64,000 bases of DNA from Alnus glutinosa (taxonomy: Eukaryota; Streptophyta; Magnoliopsida; Fagales; Betulaceae): the NCBI RefSeq assembly GCF_958979055.1, contig NC_084897.1, positions 20,995,628-21,059,627 of the forward strand, written 5' to 3'. Positions within the stretch are counted from its first letter, which is position 1, and every line of letters starts with the position of its first letter. The notes under the pieces were generated by a model. It was given only the letters and a program-made list of their open reading frames with translations. It had not been told where the DNA came from and searched no databases. This document shows, piece after piece, positions 13,501-24,002 of the stretch. The position numbers were made by a program, and so were the translations under genes.

Positions 13501-13836
13501 TGAAACGAAACACACAAATCCCAAAATCAAAGATATTTTCAAAGAACTATTTTCTTTTTCGGATTCTGAAAAAGAAAAAAGAAAAAAAAAAAGGAGCGAA
13601 AATGAAAGGAAAAATCAGCGTAAACGTGAACCTGAAGGAGAGTGCGACGAGGGCTTCAAATCGCAATTAGGAGCGAAGCAACCACACTGTTCTGAGAAAA
13701 TTTCCACCGTTCGATCTGAACGCGACACATTGAATTTCCATAAATCAAATGGTACGGACAAGAAAAAAGAAGAAGAAGAATTAATTAAATATACAATAAA
13801 CTATATATCCACAGCGAGAGAGAGATCACCTTCCAT
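8939..13836 (-). CDS. KIN14S: Kinesin-14 motor protein, KIN-14S type
   Basis: A microtubule motor with a central motor domain, expected to be minus-end directed like other kinesin-14s. Fifteen exons (13836-13830, 13715-13632, 13367-13335, 13232-13200, 13099-13055, 12638-12508, 12249-12153, 12056-11793, 11663-11384, 11165-11004, 10747-10532, 10405-10368, 10184-10021, 9936-9823, 9709-8939) sum to 812 codons plus stop. Visible features in order: the neck/motor junction [14 protein letters not shown] near residue 171, P-loop GQTGTGKT at 257-264, switch I NELSSRSH at 371-378, switch II DLAGSER at 404-410, [10 protein letters not shown], the coiled coil [15 protein letters not shown], then a basic Ser/Pro-rich tail with [17 protein letters not shown] and [13 protein letters not shown]. 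The tail and motor match the KIN-14S group (At5g27550 from memory). The N-terminal exons are a tandem array (see findings), and the first-exon choice is the weakest part of the model because a second copy starts at 13896. Confidence 0.92.
10458..10529. repeat. Compound GT/GA microsatellite
   Basis: About 12 GT units followed by about 23 GA units on the plus strand. On the gene strand it reads as a CT run then a CA run, starting right after the donor of the exon that ends at 10532. It fills over half of a 126-bp intron. Confidence 0.95.
12305..12496. mobile_element. Possible hAT-type MITE in a kinesin intron
   Basis: The left edge GGGCCTACGTTTGGTAGCCA and the right edge (AACCAAACAAACAATAAGGC, reverse complement GCCTTATTGTTTGTTTGGTT) are loosely inverted copies of the GGGC..GTTTGGT ends seen in plant hAT MITEs. 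The interior is AT-rich. No exact target duplication was found. Confidence 0.35.
13055..13715 (-). repeat. Tandem array of small phase-1 exons in KIN14S
   Basis: Exons starting at 13367, 13232 and 13099 are spaced 135 and 133 bp apart and share the opening CAAACCCTAGA or a close variant (coding QTLE or QTVE). A fourth copy at about 13499-13470 has lost its acceptor: the expected AG reads AA at 13501-13500. The larger exon at 13715 begins with a related phrase coding RTVE. Exon lengths 33, 33, 45 and 84 are multiples of three and all sit in phase 1. Confidence 0.8.
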
Positions 13837-13928
13837 GGCCTTAAAATCAGAGCAAAACCGTAAGTTTGAGAGAGAGAGAGAGAGAGTACCTTCCATGGCT
13901 TTAGAATCAGAGCAAAACAGTAAATTTC
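13829..13928. repeat. Duplicated first-exon segment of KIN14S
   Basis: Two copies of a roughly 40-bp segment lie 60 bp apart (13829-13868 and 13889-13928). On the gene strand each has a start codon followed by GAAG and a GT donor. They are separated by GA microsatellite. Either copy can start the same reading frame, with ATG at 13836 or 13896. Confidence 0.75.
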
Positions 13929-13976
<48 letters not shown>

Positions 13977-14025
13977 AAGAAGAACGCAAAGATCTATGAG
14001 AGAGAGAGTTGTGGTGTTTGAAGCG

Positions 14026-14035
14026 TTTAACGGTC
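14026..14035 (+). promoter_or_regulatory. MSA-like element in the KIN14S promoter
   Basis: TTTAACGGTC matches the MSA consensus YCYAACGGYY with one mismatch (T for C at position 2). It lies about 190 bp upstream of the proposed kinesin start, in the reverse orientation relative to the gene. Confidence 0.45.
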
Positions 14036-14111
14036 ACGGAGGGTTTCGATTGGATTCAAGTTTGAATTGCGATGAGTATGGGCCGTCAGATTAAAATCTA
14101 GAGGAGCTGTT

Positions 14112-14121
14112 TCCAACGGCT
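14112..14121 (+). promoter_or_regulatory. MSA element in the KIN14S promoter
   Basis: TCCAACGGCT is a full match to the MYB3R-binding consensus YCYAACGGYY, about 275 bp upstream of the kinesin start codon. With the two TAN1 sites it suggests shared G2/M expression (inference). Confidence 0.6.
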
Positions 14122-15254
14122 ACAAAAAAATTTGGAGCGTTACCCATATTTGATATTTTTGGTGAAATAGGCCAACCCGAGCAGTCACCGAAGCCCCGAC
14201 CCACTGTCCACTGAAATGTAACACAAACTGTTACCACAACCTGTGCCCCTCCTTCAACAGGCTCCTTGGACTAGGATCCTAATCCCCATGCATGCCCCTT
14301 CTTTGCCCGAAGGTGATTCGAATAGGGTTGATACATCTTTCGATATTCATATCCTTTCTTTTACTGCTTTGTGTGGCTTATATTTAAATTTTAGACCAAG
14401 ATACAGAGAACAAGTTTTTTTTTTTTTTTTTTTTTTATCATTTTTCTATTATTTTGTTGTTTTTTCAGTATAATTTTTTGTTTTGAGTTTGTTGTTAAGA
14501 GAATATACCCTTTTTTTGGATTTTTTTTTATCCATGTAATTCTTGCTTATTTGGCTCAAAAAAAAAAAAAAAAAACAACAACAACGATTCTAATCTATTT
14601 TATATATAAAACAGTTTTATAATTTGCATTTTTTTGAGTCAAAAGTATGAATAAAATATCTAAGATGGTATGAAGAATATCTATTTTTTCAGTAAATCAT
14701 AATGAAAATTAAGAGTAAAAATCATAAAAATTGATATGAGCAAACCTTGTAATAAGGACGTACTTCTCTTTTAGGAAAAACTTCACTTAAAAACTTTCAT
14801 CACATTTGCACTTACTTTCTAAATTTTAAAAAGTCTCAATTTAGTTTTAATTTATTTCAATTTCGCCAATTCGTTAAGATTTAACGATAAATCTTAACGA
14901 GGAGTATCAAAATTACGAGAATACTCATTTTTTTTTTAGGGAAAAAAAAAACAAAAAACAAAAAATAAATTGCAAGGATTTAGGTGTTAATCAGGATTTA
15001 ATGGAATTTACAAAAATACCCATGCTTGAATCTTTGAATATCTTTTATAATTTTTTTTAACCCTTAATATTGTGGTGTTTATATAACCCTTAATTTGATT
15101 ATTATTATTTTTTTTTTTTTAAAAAAGAAGCTTAGATTATTAATAATATTAATATTACATCTAGTCACTCCACATCATTAAGCTAAGAAAATTAAGTGTT
15201 GGTAATCAACATATGTAATAAAATAAGAATACATGTATAATAACATCAATTCTT

Positions 15255-15285
<31 letters not shown>

Positions 15286-15368
15286 TCTTGCAACAAGATA
15301 TTTGGGACTTTGTCTTGTTGGTATTCAAACACGCGTAGCCTCTCGTCTCACACACATCAAATAATTAG

Positions 15369-15524
15369 AGTAATGTTACACATACTTCCATTTCTTCATA
15401 CTTATAGATGGCTTTTAAAATTATCATTAGATTAAAATTTAATAAAGATCCATATCAAAGTTAATGGTTGTTTTAAAAAGCCATCTAAAAATGTGAAGAA
15501 GTAGAAATGCGTATAGCACTACCC
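15369..15524. mobile_element. Palindromic MITE
   Basis: A foldback of about 156 bp. The left arm (TACTTCCATTTCTTCATA, then AGATGGCTTTTAAAA) is mirrored by the right arm (TTTTAAAAAGCCATCT, then GTGAAGAAGTAGAAATGCG). It has no coding capacity. Borders are approximate. Confidence 0.6.
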
Positions 15525-15773
15525 ATTATTAAATGAATTATGTGGAAGAAGATTATACAACGAGGGAGTGATGTAGTGCATGAAAAATTAAATTTTTAAT
15601 TGGAAGAATTTCTTCACGCTACATAGACAACTTTAAGAAGATGGAAAGTGACAGAAGGTGATAATAGGATTACTCAACAATGAGATATCAATTTACGGCC
15701 AATATAAGAATTAAAGAAAATATGACTTTCATAAAATTTTGAGAAAAATCATTTTTGATCCCTAAGTTTTTAT

Positions 15774-15945
15774 CGAGTAATTTTACATGTCATATAAATG
15801 TTCATCAAGTGTCCATCAAATAATGAAGTGGCTTTTAAAATCACAATTTGATCGAATTCACAATTTGATCAATCACACGCTTAATGGTGAATTTAAAAGT
15901 CATCTCATTATTTAATAGACATTTATATGATATGTATAATTACTC
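15774..15945. mobile_element. hAT-like palindromic MITE with GTTTTTAT target duplication
   Basis: Arms beginning CGAGTAATTTTACATGTCAT and, from the other side, CGAGTAATTATACATATCAT pair over roughly 70 bp. GTTTTTAT flanks both sides (15766-15773 and 15946-15953), an 8-bp duplication as expected for the hAT superfamily. One base is ambiguous because the palindrome and the duplication overlap. Confidence 0.7.
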
Positions 15946-16243
15946 GTTTTTATCTGATTTGAATTTAGTTATTGAGTTTTTAATTTCAATTATATAGTAT
16001 TTAGGTTTTATCCAAATTTTAAATAGCTTACTTTGTCAAATTTCCCTAAAAATTAATGGTGTCATATGTCATGTGTGTCTCAATTGACACACTAACGTTC
16101 ATATCATCACCTAATATCATTATCATATCATTAAGTGTTAAGTTATCCATAGGAAAAACATAAAAGCAAAAACAAAAGACCAACACCATAATCAAAAACC
16201 ATCTATTTCGTCATCCTAAGCTTATGGATTTGTAGCATTAGAG

Positions 16244-16410
16244 TCGGGGGCGGAGGTAGCAAGAGGCTTGGGTGGGCCACCCCAAGCCCCAAGGTTTTTT
16301 TTTCTAAAAAAGATCTAAAAATAAAAATAAAAACAAAAATTTTACCCCTAATTTTTATTTTTATTTTTAATTTAACCCTCCCAAATTGCAAAAGCTAGCT
16401 CCACCCCTGA
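16244..16410. mobile_element. MITE with TC(R)GGGG terminal inverted repeats
   Basis: A 167-bp element with 17-bp ends TCGGGGGCGGAGGTAGC and TCAGGGGTGGAGCTAGC (the latter read on the other strand). TTAGAG flanks both sides (16238-16243 and 16411-16416). The interior is AT-rich and noncoding. Confidence 0.65.
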
Positions 16411-16952
16411 TTAGAGCCTTAGAGGAAAAATCGTTAACTTTGGCACTGGCAGCCTGACATTGATATTGGGTGCTGACATGGACCCTGGTGTGTCAAATGA
16501 GACACACGTGGCAAATGAAAAACCATTAACATCGATGGTAAAATGATAGAAAGACCAATTTAAAATTTGGTCAAAACCTAAAGCCCTTATTATTGAAATT
16601 GAAATTGAAAATCTATAAACTAAATTCAAATCACTTGAAAACTCTAAATATGATTTTTTTTTTTTCTTGAAATTTTAGATCCAAAAATAATTTTTACTAT
16701 TACTCGAAAGATTAAGTACTTGATATAACATTTTTTTTTTATTGCCATCACGATATGGACCGTTAATTTAAATGAACGGCCACGAAAAAATGTATTACAC
16801 CGGTGCAACCTGTCTTGCACCGTATCCAAATCCTAAGCTGTGTCCTGGCGAATGGCAATGAACAATCAAAATCAAACAAAAACCAGCAAATTTGATAAAA
16901 CCAGTGGTATGTTCTATGGCTTAGGCCTTGCAGTAGTAGCTCTAGCGACTTC

Positions 16953-19900
16953 ATGGCTTCTTCATATTCAAGTTGTTGCTTCTTCTTCTGTTGCTCCTCT
17001 GCATCAGTACCCAACCCATCCTCAACCACACGCTTTTCCTTATCTTTTTCTCACTCTATCCTTGGTGGGTACAACGGAATTTCACTGAGCAGAGCTGGGT
17101 CTAGCTCAAGGATATGTGCCAAGCTTGATAATTTCCAAGGCGAGCCTGCCCAAGACAGTCCTAAAGCCATCTCACCATCTACTTTACCGGCAGAGCCACA
17201 AGCAATTCAAGAAGAAGTAGAAGAGGAAGAAGCTGACAGGTTTGGTTTCTTACCAACACTTTACACTTAGCTTATCTGGGTTCATTTTTTATCTGCGTAT
17301 TGCCTTTTTGGGTGTCAAGTTGCTTCTTTTTTTTTTCCTCCGAGCTGAGTGACTGTCCATTGTTAGACAATATGTGGAGGGTATATATCAGAAGGCTATA
17401 TTGAAATCATGAAATGGAAGGGAATTTGGTGATACCCATTGGTTGAATCATCTCATTGTGCTTTTTAGGCATTTTAAATCAGTTTATTGTGTTAATCTTA
17501 CCATGTGTCTTTAACATATACACTATCATTATGTCTGGGAGTTAATGGAAAAGAATAGAAAAGAACTCATGGAATAGATGGAATCGTTATATTCTCTTTT
17601 TTTTTCCCTTTCTTTTTTCCTGCTGTGTTTGATAAATCTATCAATCATTTATTTGACACGACCAACTTGTTTGATCAAATGGGAAGGAAAACATATTGGA
17701 AATAATTTAATGTCATGGGGTAGTAATTAGCCTTTGGACAGACTAAAGACCTTAGCCTGAAATATGCCAACAGATGCAATCTTCTAGTTAATCTCATTAA
17801 CTTCTTCTTCTTGTTGTTCTTTTTTCCTGGTTGGGTTGAGACTAGAGTAGATGAATTTGTATTTAGTTACTTCTTGTTTTTTGGCCTTGAATCTGATAAG
17901 TGAAAGGAAATCCACTAATGATTTATTTTATGTTTCAGCTGCTTGCCTTCTGACTTGGAGGGGGCAGTCCGGCAATCAAGTCAAGCAACTGCCTTATTTC
18001 TGTCTTCAGGAGGAACGAGAGCCATAGTACGTGTCAAAGAAAAATGTAATCTTATTGATATAAAATGGAAACTTCTACTTGTTTTGGTTTTCTCCAGGGC
18101 CATTAGTTTGAAGCTTAAATAAGTCTATTAAAGAAAAGAAGAGAAAGATTTGAATTAATAAAGCAATTCTCTTGAAGCAAGATGTTACTATTTCTTTTCT
18201 ATTGAAGACTCAGTATCAGAAGTAAGGGGTATTTTGGCCAAAAAAAGAAAAAGTAGTAATTGGTATTAACGTACTACTGTTCTCTAAAGATGCATATGTC
18301 ATAAAGGGATATCCTATCTAAAATGAGGTAGATTAATTTAGCAAATTATGTTCCAAGTTCTACTACTGGCTTGTCAAAATTTCAGAGTTAAACCTTTTTT
18401 TTTTTTTTCCCCGTGTAAGACTTGCAAAAATCAACCTTAAACCTGTCTGGGGGCAGGCTTAAAATTTGTACTTTGAAATATAAATTATCCATGAAATTTT
18501 GAGCTAATTGTTAAAAAGAAAAAGAAAAGTATAGTCACAATGGTGATGTTAAATTCTCATGCTCAGTTAGGTAAATCCCCTTCAGTTGCTTGTCTGCTCT
18601 TTTCTCTTGTTTTATATCTTGGTTATCTTTTTACAGGTTGAGCTCCTAATTCCCCAGTTGCTGTTTCTAGATGATGAAGGTGCACAAGCTGAGCTCTGGG
18701 AATTGTCAAGGACTTTCTTGGATACATTAATTGCAGAAACAGGATCTCAGGTTATTTGGAAGAATTGCTTAAGTTAAGAAACTTAGTGTTTGGGATTGAC
18801 TTACTGGAACTATACAGTATAAGCGAATAAATCAATATGAGAAGGGGGTTCGCAATAAATTGTACCTAACCTTTGCTTTGGAGTTGGAAATTTTTGTAGG
18901 CCAAGAAAAGTAACAAACGGTTTTAGTTTCACTCGTTATGGGGACATATGACTGGTGATGCTTGTATTGTTTAGGGTACCACTCGTTGTGCAAGCAATCT
19001 GTCTTAATGAATTGACAACAATTGAAACACTGTATTTTATATTGGTTAATGATGTATGCTTTATTCCTTGTTTATGGTCAGTAAGTTCAGTTTTCGTATT
19101 CAATATACGTGAGCTCCTTTACTAACTTCTGTAAATATAATTTTTAGAGAATCAAAGCCATATTTCCTGATGCTGGTGCTGCTGCACTTCTAAAGTACCG
19201 GTGGAAAGATGCTGCTTTTGGATTTTCTAGGTAATGTCTGCCATACTGTTGAAGGTTCTCTAAAAATGTATTTTGGCAGCTTGGTTGATCATCTTTTTTA
19301 AAACAAATCTGGCACTTTGTTCTTCATATTTTTCTACCCGTTGATTCCTTGCCACAGGGTCATTGTACTGATGAAGCTCCACTGCATTACTTAAATATTA
19401 ATTAATTGAACTTCATGACTCAGATATGTGATATTCTGTCTCATTTATTCAGCTTAAGTGATCGGAAGCCTGTAGAGAGTGAAGACGAGATTGTGGTTAT
19501 GGTTGTTCCTGATTATCAGATGTTGGCATATGTAGAGAGAATTGCATCTAATCTCTCAGATGATCCGGTGCCTAACTGATCTTCTTAGTCCTTTATTAGA
19601 AGCAGTGGTTTCCATACACCCATTTCTGTTATTAGCATGATGCTCATGATCAGAAATATAGATTCTATTATGATGATGAAACAAACTTACTTCTGAATTT
19701 ATATTAAAAATGAAAAAGTTATTTTATGTTTATATATGCTGGATACATAATTGCATCAGATCCTATTGCAAATTACTTACATCTCAATAGTAAATGCTAA
19801 AGTTTTTTCCCAGATTTCTTGCTCCTTTTGGCTTGAATAACTACAAAATCTTGTCCATTTTTTTATACGTTATTGTAGTGTCAGATCCTTGTAAGGCTGC

Positions 19901-22429
19901 ATGTTGAGAAGTTTCTTTCTTCAGTTAATTCTTACATGAAACTGTCTATGTCTTCTTACAACAGCATCGTAGGGTGATTAACACCTGAATTAACATTTGT
20001 GGATGCGTATGCCTACAACAAACACATTTTCATGTCATTGCTTTTGAACACTGACAAACCGAAAGTACCTATCTCTATGTGTATAGTTGATGTCTGATGG
20101 TGAACATCAAATATAAATGGATTGTTTATACTCAAGCTATAGTGCTATACTACAATTTGCTGCATATTTTGTTTGACTCTTCTATATCATCATTGCACCA
20201 TTTTTTCAAGCTTTTATTTGTTTTGTACAATGGCTTCCTGTGTATTCTAGTCTAATATTATTATTATTTTTTAATTCTTTTAATCTAGGAGTATTTGATT
20301 TGTATACACGAGCTAATTGCTCATATTTATTTTTATGGTGATGGAAATTTCTTAAAACCTATACTTTCTGGAAGATTTTCTAAAACCATCATTAGGTAAA
20401 TGTCATAATTTTCCTTTTTTTTTCTACCTCAAGCTTGGAAGAACGCTTTTTCTCACAGTATCTCATATGTTGGCAGCCGAGGCCTCTCATCATGTGGAAC
20501 CCACGTCTCATCAGTGAGGATGTCGGAGTTGGGTTTAATGTTCGGAAGTTAAGGCGGTATTTTCTACGGTATACTCTGCATTCTCTACATTTCAAACAAG
20601 CTTGTTCCTTAATTTTTAAGCTCATTCAATTGGTTACAAGCTCAGTACATGAATAAAGCCTTTCCATCTGCTTTAGTTAATTAGAAAATATATTTTACTT
20701 TGTCCAGCTAAACTCAGGTCAGCTCAATTATGCAAGCTGTGTCTTCAGTAAATGATTGGCCCATCATATATCTTTTTAGCTACCTCTCTCTCCTGTTCTG
20801 CTTGCCATTTAATGTTGCAGTTCTTGGCCGCATGGACAGTTAATTCCAAGTTTCCCTCTTCTCATCCTCGATCAATGCTGACTCTATGTTAAGGACCATG
20901 CCATACCAGAAATAATCATTCCTGCTATAACTGCCTCAGCCATGGCCGGAAGCAAAACTTCCCTTCACGATTATATTGTCTTGGCTGACCATTTTCCCTT
21001 TCAGTGTTCTCCCTTCAGTTAAGCTTATTTAGCTGACATGTTGAATTGTTTAAGGATCGGTAGCATTGCATAAACTCTTCAGATTAAATGTTCCTATCAA
21101 TATTCTACAAGTTCATAATCATAACAAATTATCAATTCTATGCCATTGTTTGTGCAGAACCTTTACAACAGTCTACTCAATGAGACCTCTGCCATCTGGT
21201 GCTGTTTTTAGGTGTTATCCAGGGTAAGGACCATTTTCTATCTTACTGATTTCCTAACATCCGAGAGGCACCTTTAGTCTATGGTTACTACTAGACTGCA
21301 CTGGGCTGAGGTAGGTTTACGCTGCCACTCTGGCCATAGATTTTGCACATGAACGTATCCAGTCAGATGATAATCTGAATTGCATTTTAGATTTTACTTT
21401 TTTTCTAGTTGTATATTAATAACAATATGCTTCATGATCCATGTATTGGTATGTGATATTTGTATGTGGTTATACGCATGATAGATCAAGGCCACAAAAT
21501 AATCCAAAGTCAAACAGTTAACCAAATTCAAGCACGAAGCTTTAAACAGATCCCAACTATTGATTTTCATTTTTGGTCCTACTTCCCATGTCGACTAACT
21601 CCACTTCTGCATCTGTTTTATGATCATTCACAAGATCATGGAAGGTGTTCTTTGATGATAAGGATAGGCCAAACAGATACCTGCTTGCCAAGGAACTCAT
21701 AAGCCGTCCTGATGCTGAGGATCTTGAGGTAGGTTGTTGCCAAATTTTTAGAATGTTTCATTAAAACATGTGCAACATGTATCATACAAAGAAATCTGCA
21801 TCTACTCTAATTAACAAAATTTGAGCAGGATCATTAAAGCGTGTGAAAAATGTGAGAGGAACTTAAGTAACGGAGCCCACACCTTATTATGGTGATGGAT
21901 TCATAATTTTTTCCCGGGGAAACTACACTCACCCCCCTCAATCTACCACCTAATTTACAATGTCTCCCAATTTTTCAATTTTTTCAATGTACCATATTAA
22001 TCTACCATGCTGGTTGCAATGCCTCCTTATGTTAGAATTTTCTGTTAAATTCTAACAAAGGCTAACGTGACAAACATACCTCTTTCTATGAGCGCAAAAA
22101 TTGGTTGGGGGCAGGGGGGGACATTGCAAATTGTGTGGTACATTAAGGCGGGTAAGTGTAGTTTCCCTGTTTTCTCTCTATTGTTTGTTTATTTATTTAT
22201 TATTTGAATTGTTAATCCTGCATGAGTGGACTATTGAAGTGACCATACACGAACAGAAACAAAATGTTAGTTCTAAGAATTGCTATGTTAAGTGAAAATT
22301 GAATTCTGATTTTTGCAGATAATATTTGGAAATGTAGAGGAGAAATCAGAGCAAGGCCCATCTTTGTTTACTAAAGCTGCAAGCATCTTCTCTTCTCTAA
22401 ATCGGTTCATGAAGATAATTTCGAAATAA
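16953..22429 (+). CDS. Chloroplast DUF1995-domain protein
   Basis: Nine exons (16953-17239, 17939-18026, 18637-18750, 19148-19230, 19453-19567, 20477-20568, 21158-21223, 21635-21728, 22319-22429) encode 349 residues. The first 50 or so are Ser-rich with few acidic residues, as expected for a plastid transit peptide (MASSYSSCC start). An acidic linker (QEEVEEEEADR) leads into the DUF1995 core: LPSDLEGAVRQSSQATALF, ELLIPQLLFLDDEGAQ, a central DEIVVMVVPDYQML segment, RPLIMWNPRLISEDVGVG, TVYSMRPLPSGAVFRCYPGS and WKVFFDDKDRPNRYLLAKEL. The family includes LPA3, a factor in photosystem II (CP43) assembly, but members differ and the biochemical activity is unknown. Its position beside KIN14S suggests the At5g27560-type member (recalled order). 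The ATG at 16953 was chosen for the transit peptide; an overlapping frame starting at 16840 does not join the downstream exons. Confidence 0.9.
21914..22170. mobile_element. MITE in the last intron of the DUF1995 gene
   Basis: Ends GGGGAAACTACACTCACCCC and, reversed, CAGGGAAACTACACTTACCC form terminal inverted repeats around a noncoding interior of about 210 bp. A clear target duplication was not found. Confidence 0.55.
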
Positions 22430-24002
22430 TCATTTTTTATTTTTATTTTTTTTCCGTGCATTTGCTCAAGATCAATGTATTTCAATCCTACATTTCTCTG
22501 TAAAATCTGTAGCTTGAATTCTACATTGCAGCCCATAATACATACATTTATATGACACAATCTCAAGTTTTGTTCTTTTCAAATGACAGCAGGAAATGCT
22601 GCTACAAGATGCACCAAACTAAAGCATAACTGGTGTTCTTGTCCCTCTCTCTTTCTCTCTCCCCATTTTTTTTTCCCATCTCTCTAAGCCTAAGGTCCTA
22701 TATTTGAATTAAACTACTATTTCCCTCAACATTGGTTGAAATCTCCACTGAATAACGATATATCAGGCGTGGCTCGGGACTCTAATGTTCTATCTTCAGC
22801 TATTGGGTTTCACAGCAAAACCACTGCACATCAGCACATGTATGCATGCATGCAGAAAAATAGACACAAAACTCCAAACCTTTCACATCGGTCTCAAGAT
22901 ACTAGAAAAAATTGCTAAATTGAAACAAAAAAAGTTCATTGAAAGTTGACAGAATTTGTTAATGAATCACATAAGCTCTAATCATAGTCATATATGTAAC
23001 TTAAAATTAAAAATTAAACCAAATATATATATTGCCCAAATGGGGGTAGCCAAACCACCCCCAAGGCCATGGGGTGGTTCGACTACCCCCTACCCTTATG
23101 GACGGCATTGGGGTGCTTCGAAACCTCCTTTGAGCATTTATGTAAGTGTCCAATCAACTCCAATGGCCATGGAGTAGTTTGGATACTCCCTCAACTTTTT
23201 TCTGTTCTTTTTTAATTTTTTTAGTGTAAGTGACACATGTCACAATTTGATTGGCTCATTAACAGATTTTGTCAATTTTATTGTGGCAAGAAACTTTTTT
23301 GTTTGATTGTTTGTTTAGGTTTACCCAGAGAGTGTTTAGTCAATTTTTAAATCATAAGAAGCTATTTGTCACAACCTCATATCACGTACCAATTTAGTAA
23401 TTTTCCCTAGACGCTAATTCAATAGAAGGTTTCACGTCAATACGTCTTACAGTATGTTTGGCTTTCATATCCGCTTTCCATTCACCGAACAGCACTTCCT
23501 GAAGCACAGAACCTCACTCACAGAAACAGGTTAGAAAGCAGGAGGGTTACCCTTCCTGTGGCAGATGAAGAGTTGAATAAACACTCCCTGGATAAACAGT
23601 TTAGTAGGCTAAATACTCATCATTAAGGTAGGTTTAGTAGGTTAAAAACTGTTTCTAGGAGTATATAGCATTACATATTGGAGTCACAACAATGTTCAGT
23701 ATTTACCAAATTTCCTATGAACAATATGGTATGAGTCCATTAAACAAAAATAAAGAGGAAAAAGACTAATCTTACGCATCCCCTTAATGGATGTTTTCTC
23801 TTTGGTTTATGTACATGCAATGGACGAGAAGGCTTCTTCAAGCAGCCAACCAGAGCAACGAGGCCTTATATTGGCATCACTGAAGTCCATAAATCACATA
23901 GATGATTGAAGGCAATAAGCAGTATCAGCTTCCATTTTCTCCAATCAAATCAGCGTGCTGTAGGTGAGTTTGAAGCAGCATACAAATACTGCCATCCAAA
24001 TC
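22430..24002. other. Convergent intergenic gap with a foldback remnant
   Basis: Contains the 3' UTRs of two convergent genes. Bases 23035-23100 read GGGGGTAGCCAAACCACCCC followed by an inverted copy (GGGGTGGTTCGACTACCCCC), a decayed relative of the GC-rich core of the foldback at 44327-45420. A second, weaker pair follows at 23155-23195. Nothing else is supported. Confidence 0.55.

Larger units (their letters stand above)
13837..16952. other. Divergent intergenic gap between KIN14S and the DUF1995 gene
   Basis: The left end is the kinesin leader, with GA/CT microsatellite to about 14010, and its promoter with MSA-type sites. From 14400 to 16400 the DNA is AT-rich with long T and A runs (14415-14436, 14558-14575, 15250-15290) and three foldback MITEs listed separately. 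The last 500 bp are the promoter and leader of the DUF1995 gene. No gene is supported between them. Confidence 0.6.

Noticed and set aside
13730..13999. Arg/Glu-rich plus-strand frame
   Set aside because: A GA microsatellite read in frame; it lies over the kinesin first exons and leader.
16840..17088. Alternative start for the DUF1995 gene
   Set aside because: Different frame from the transit peptide and downstream exons; it stops before the first splice donor.
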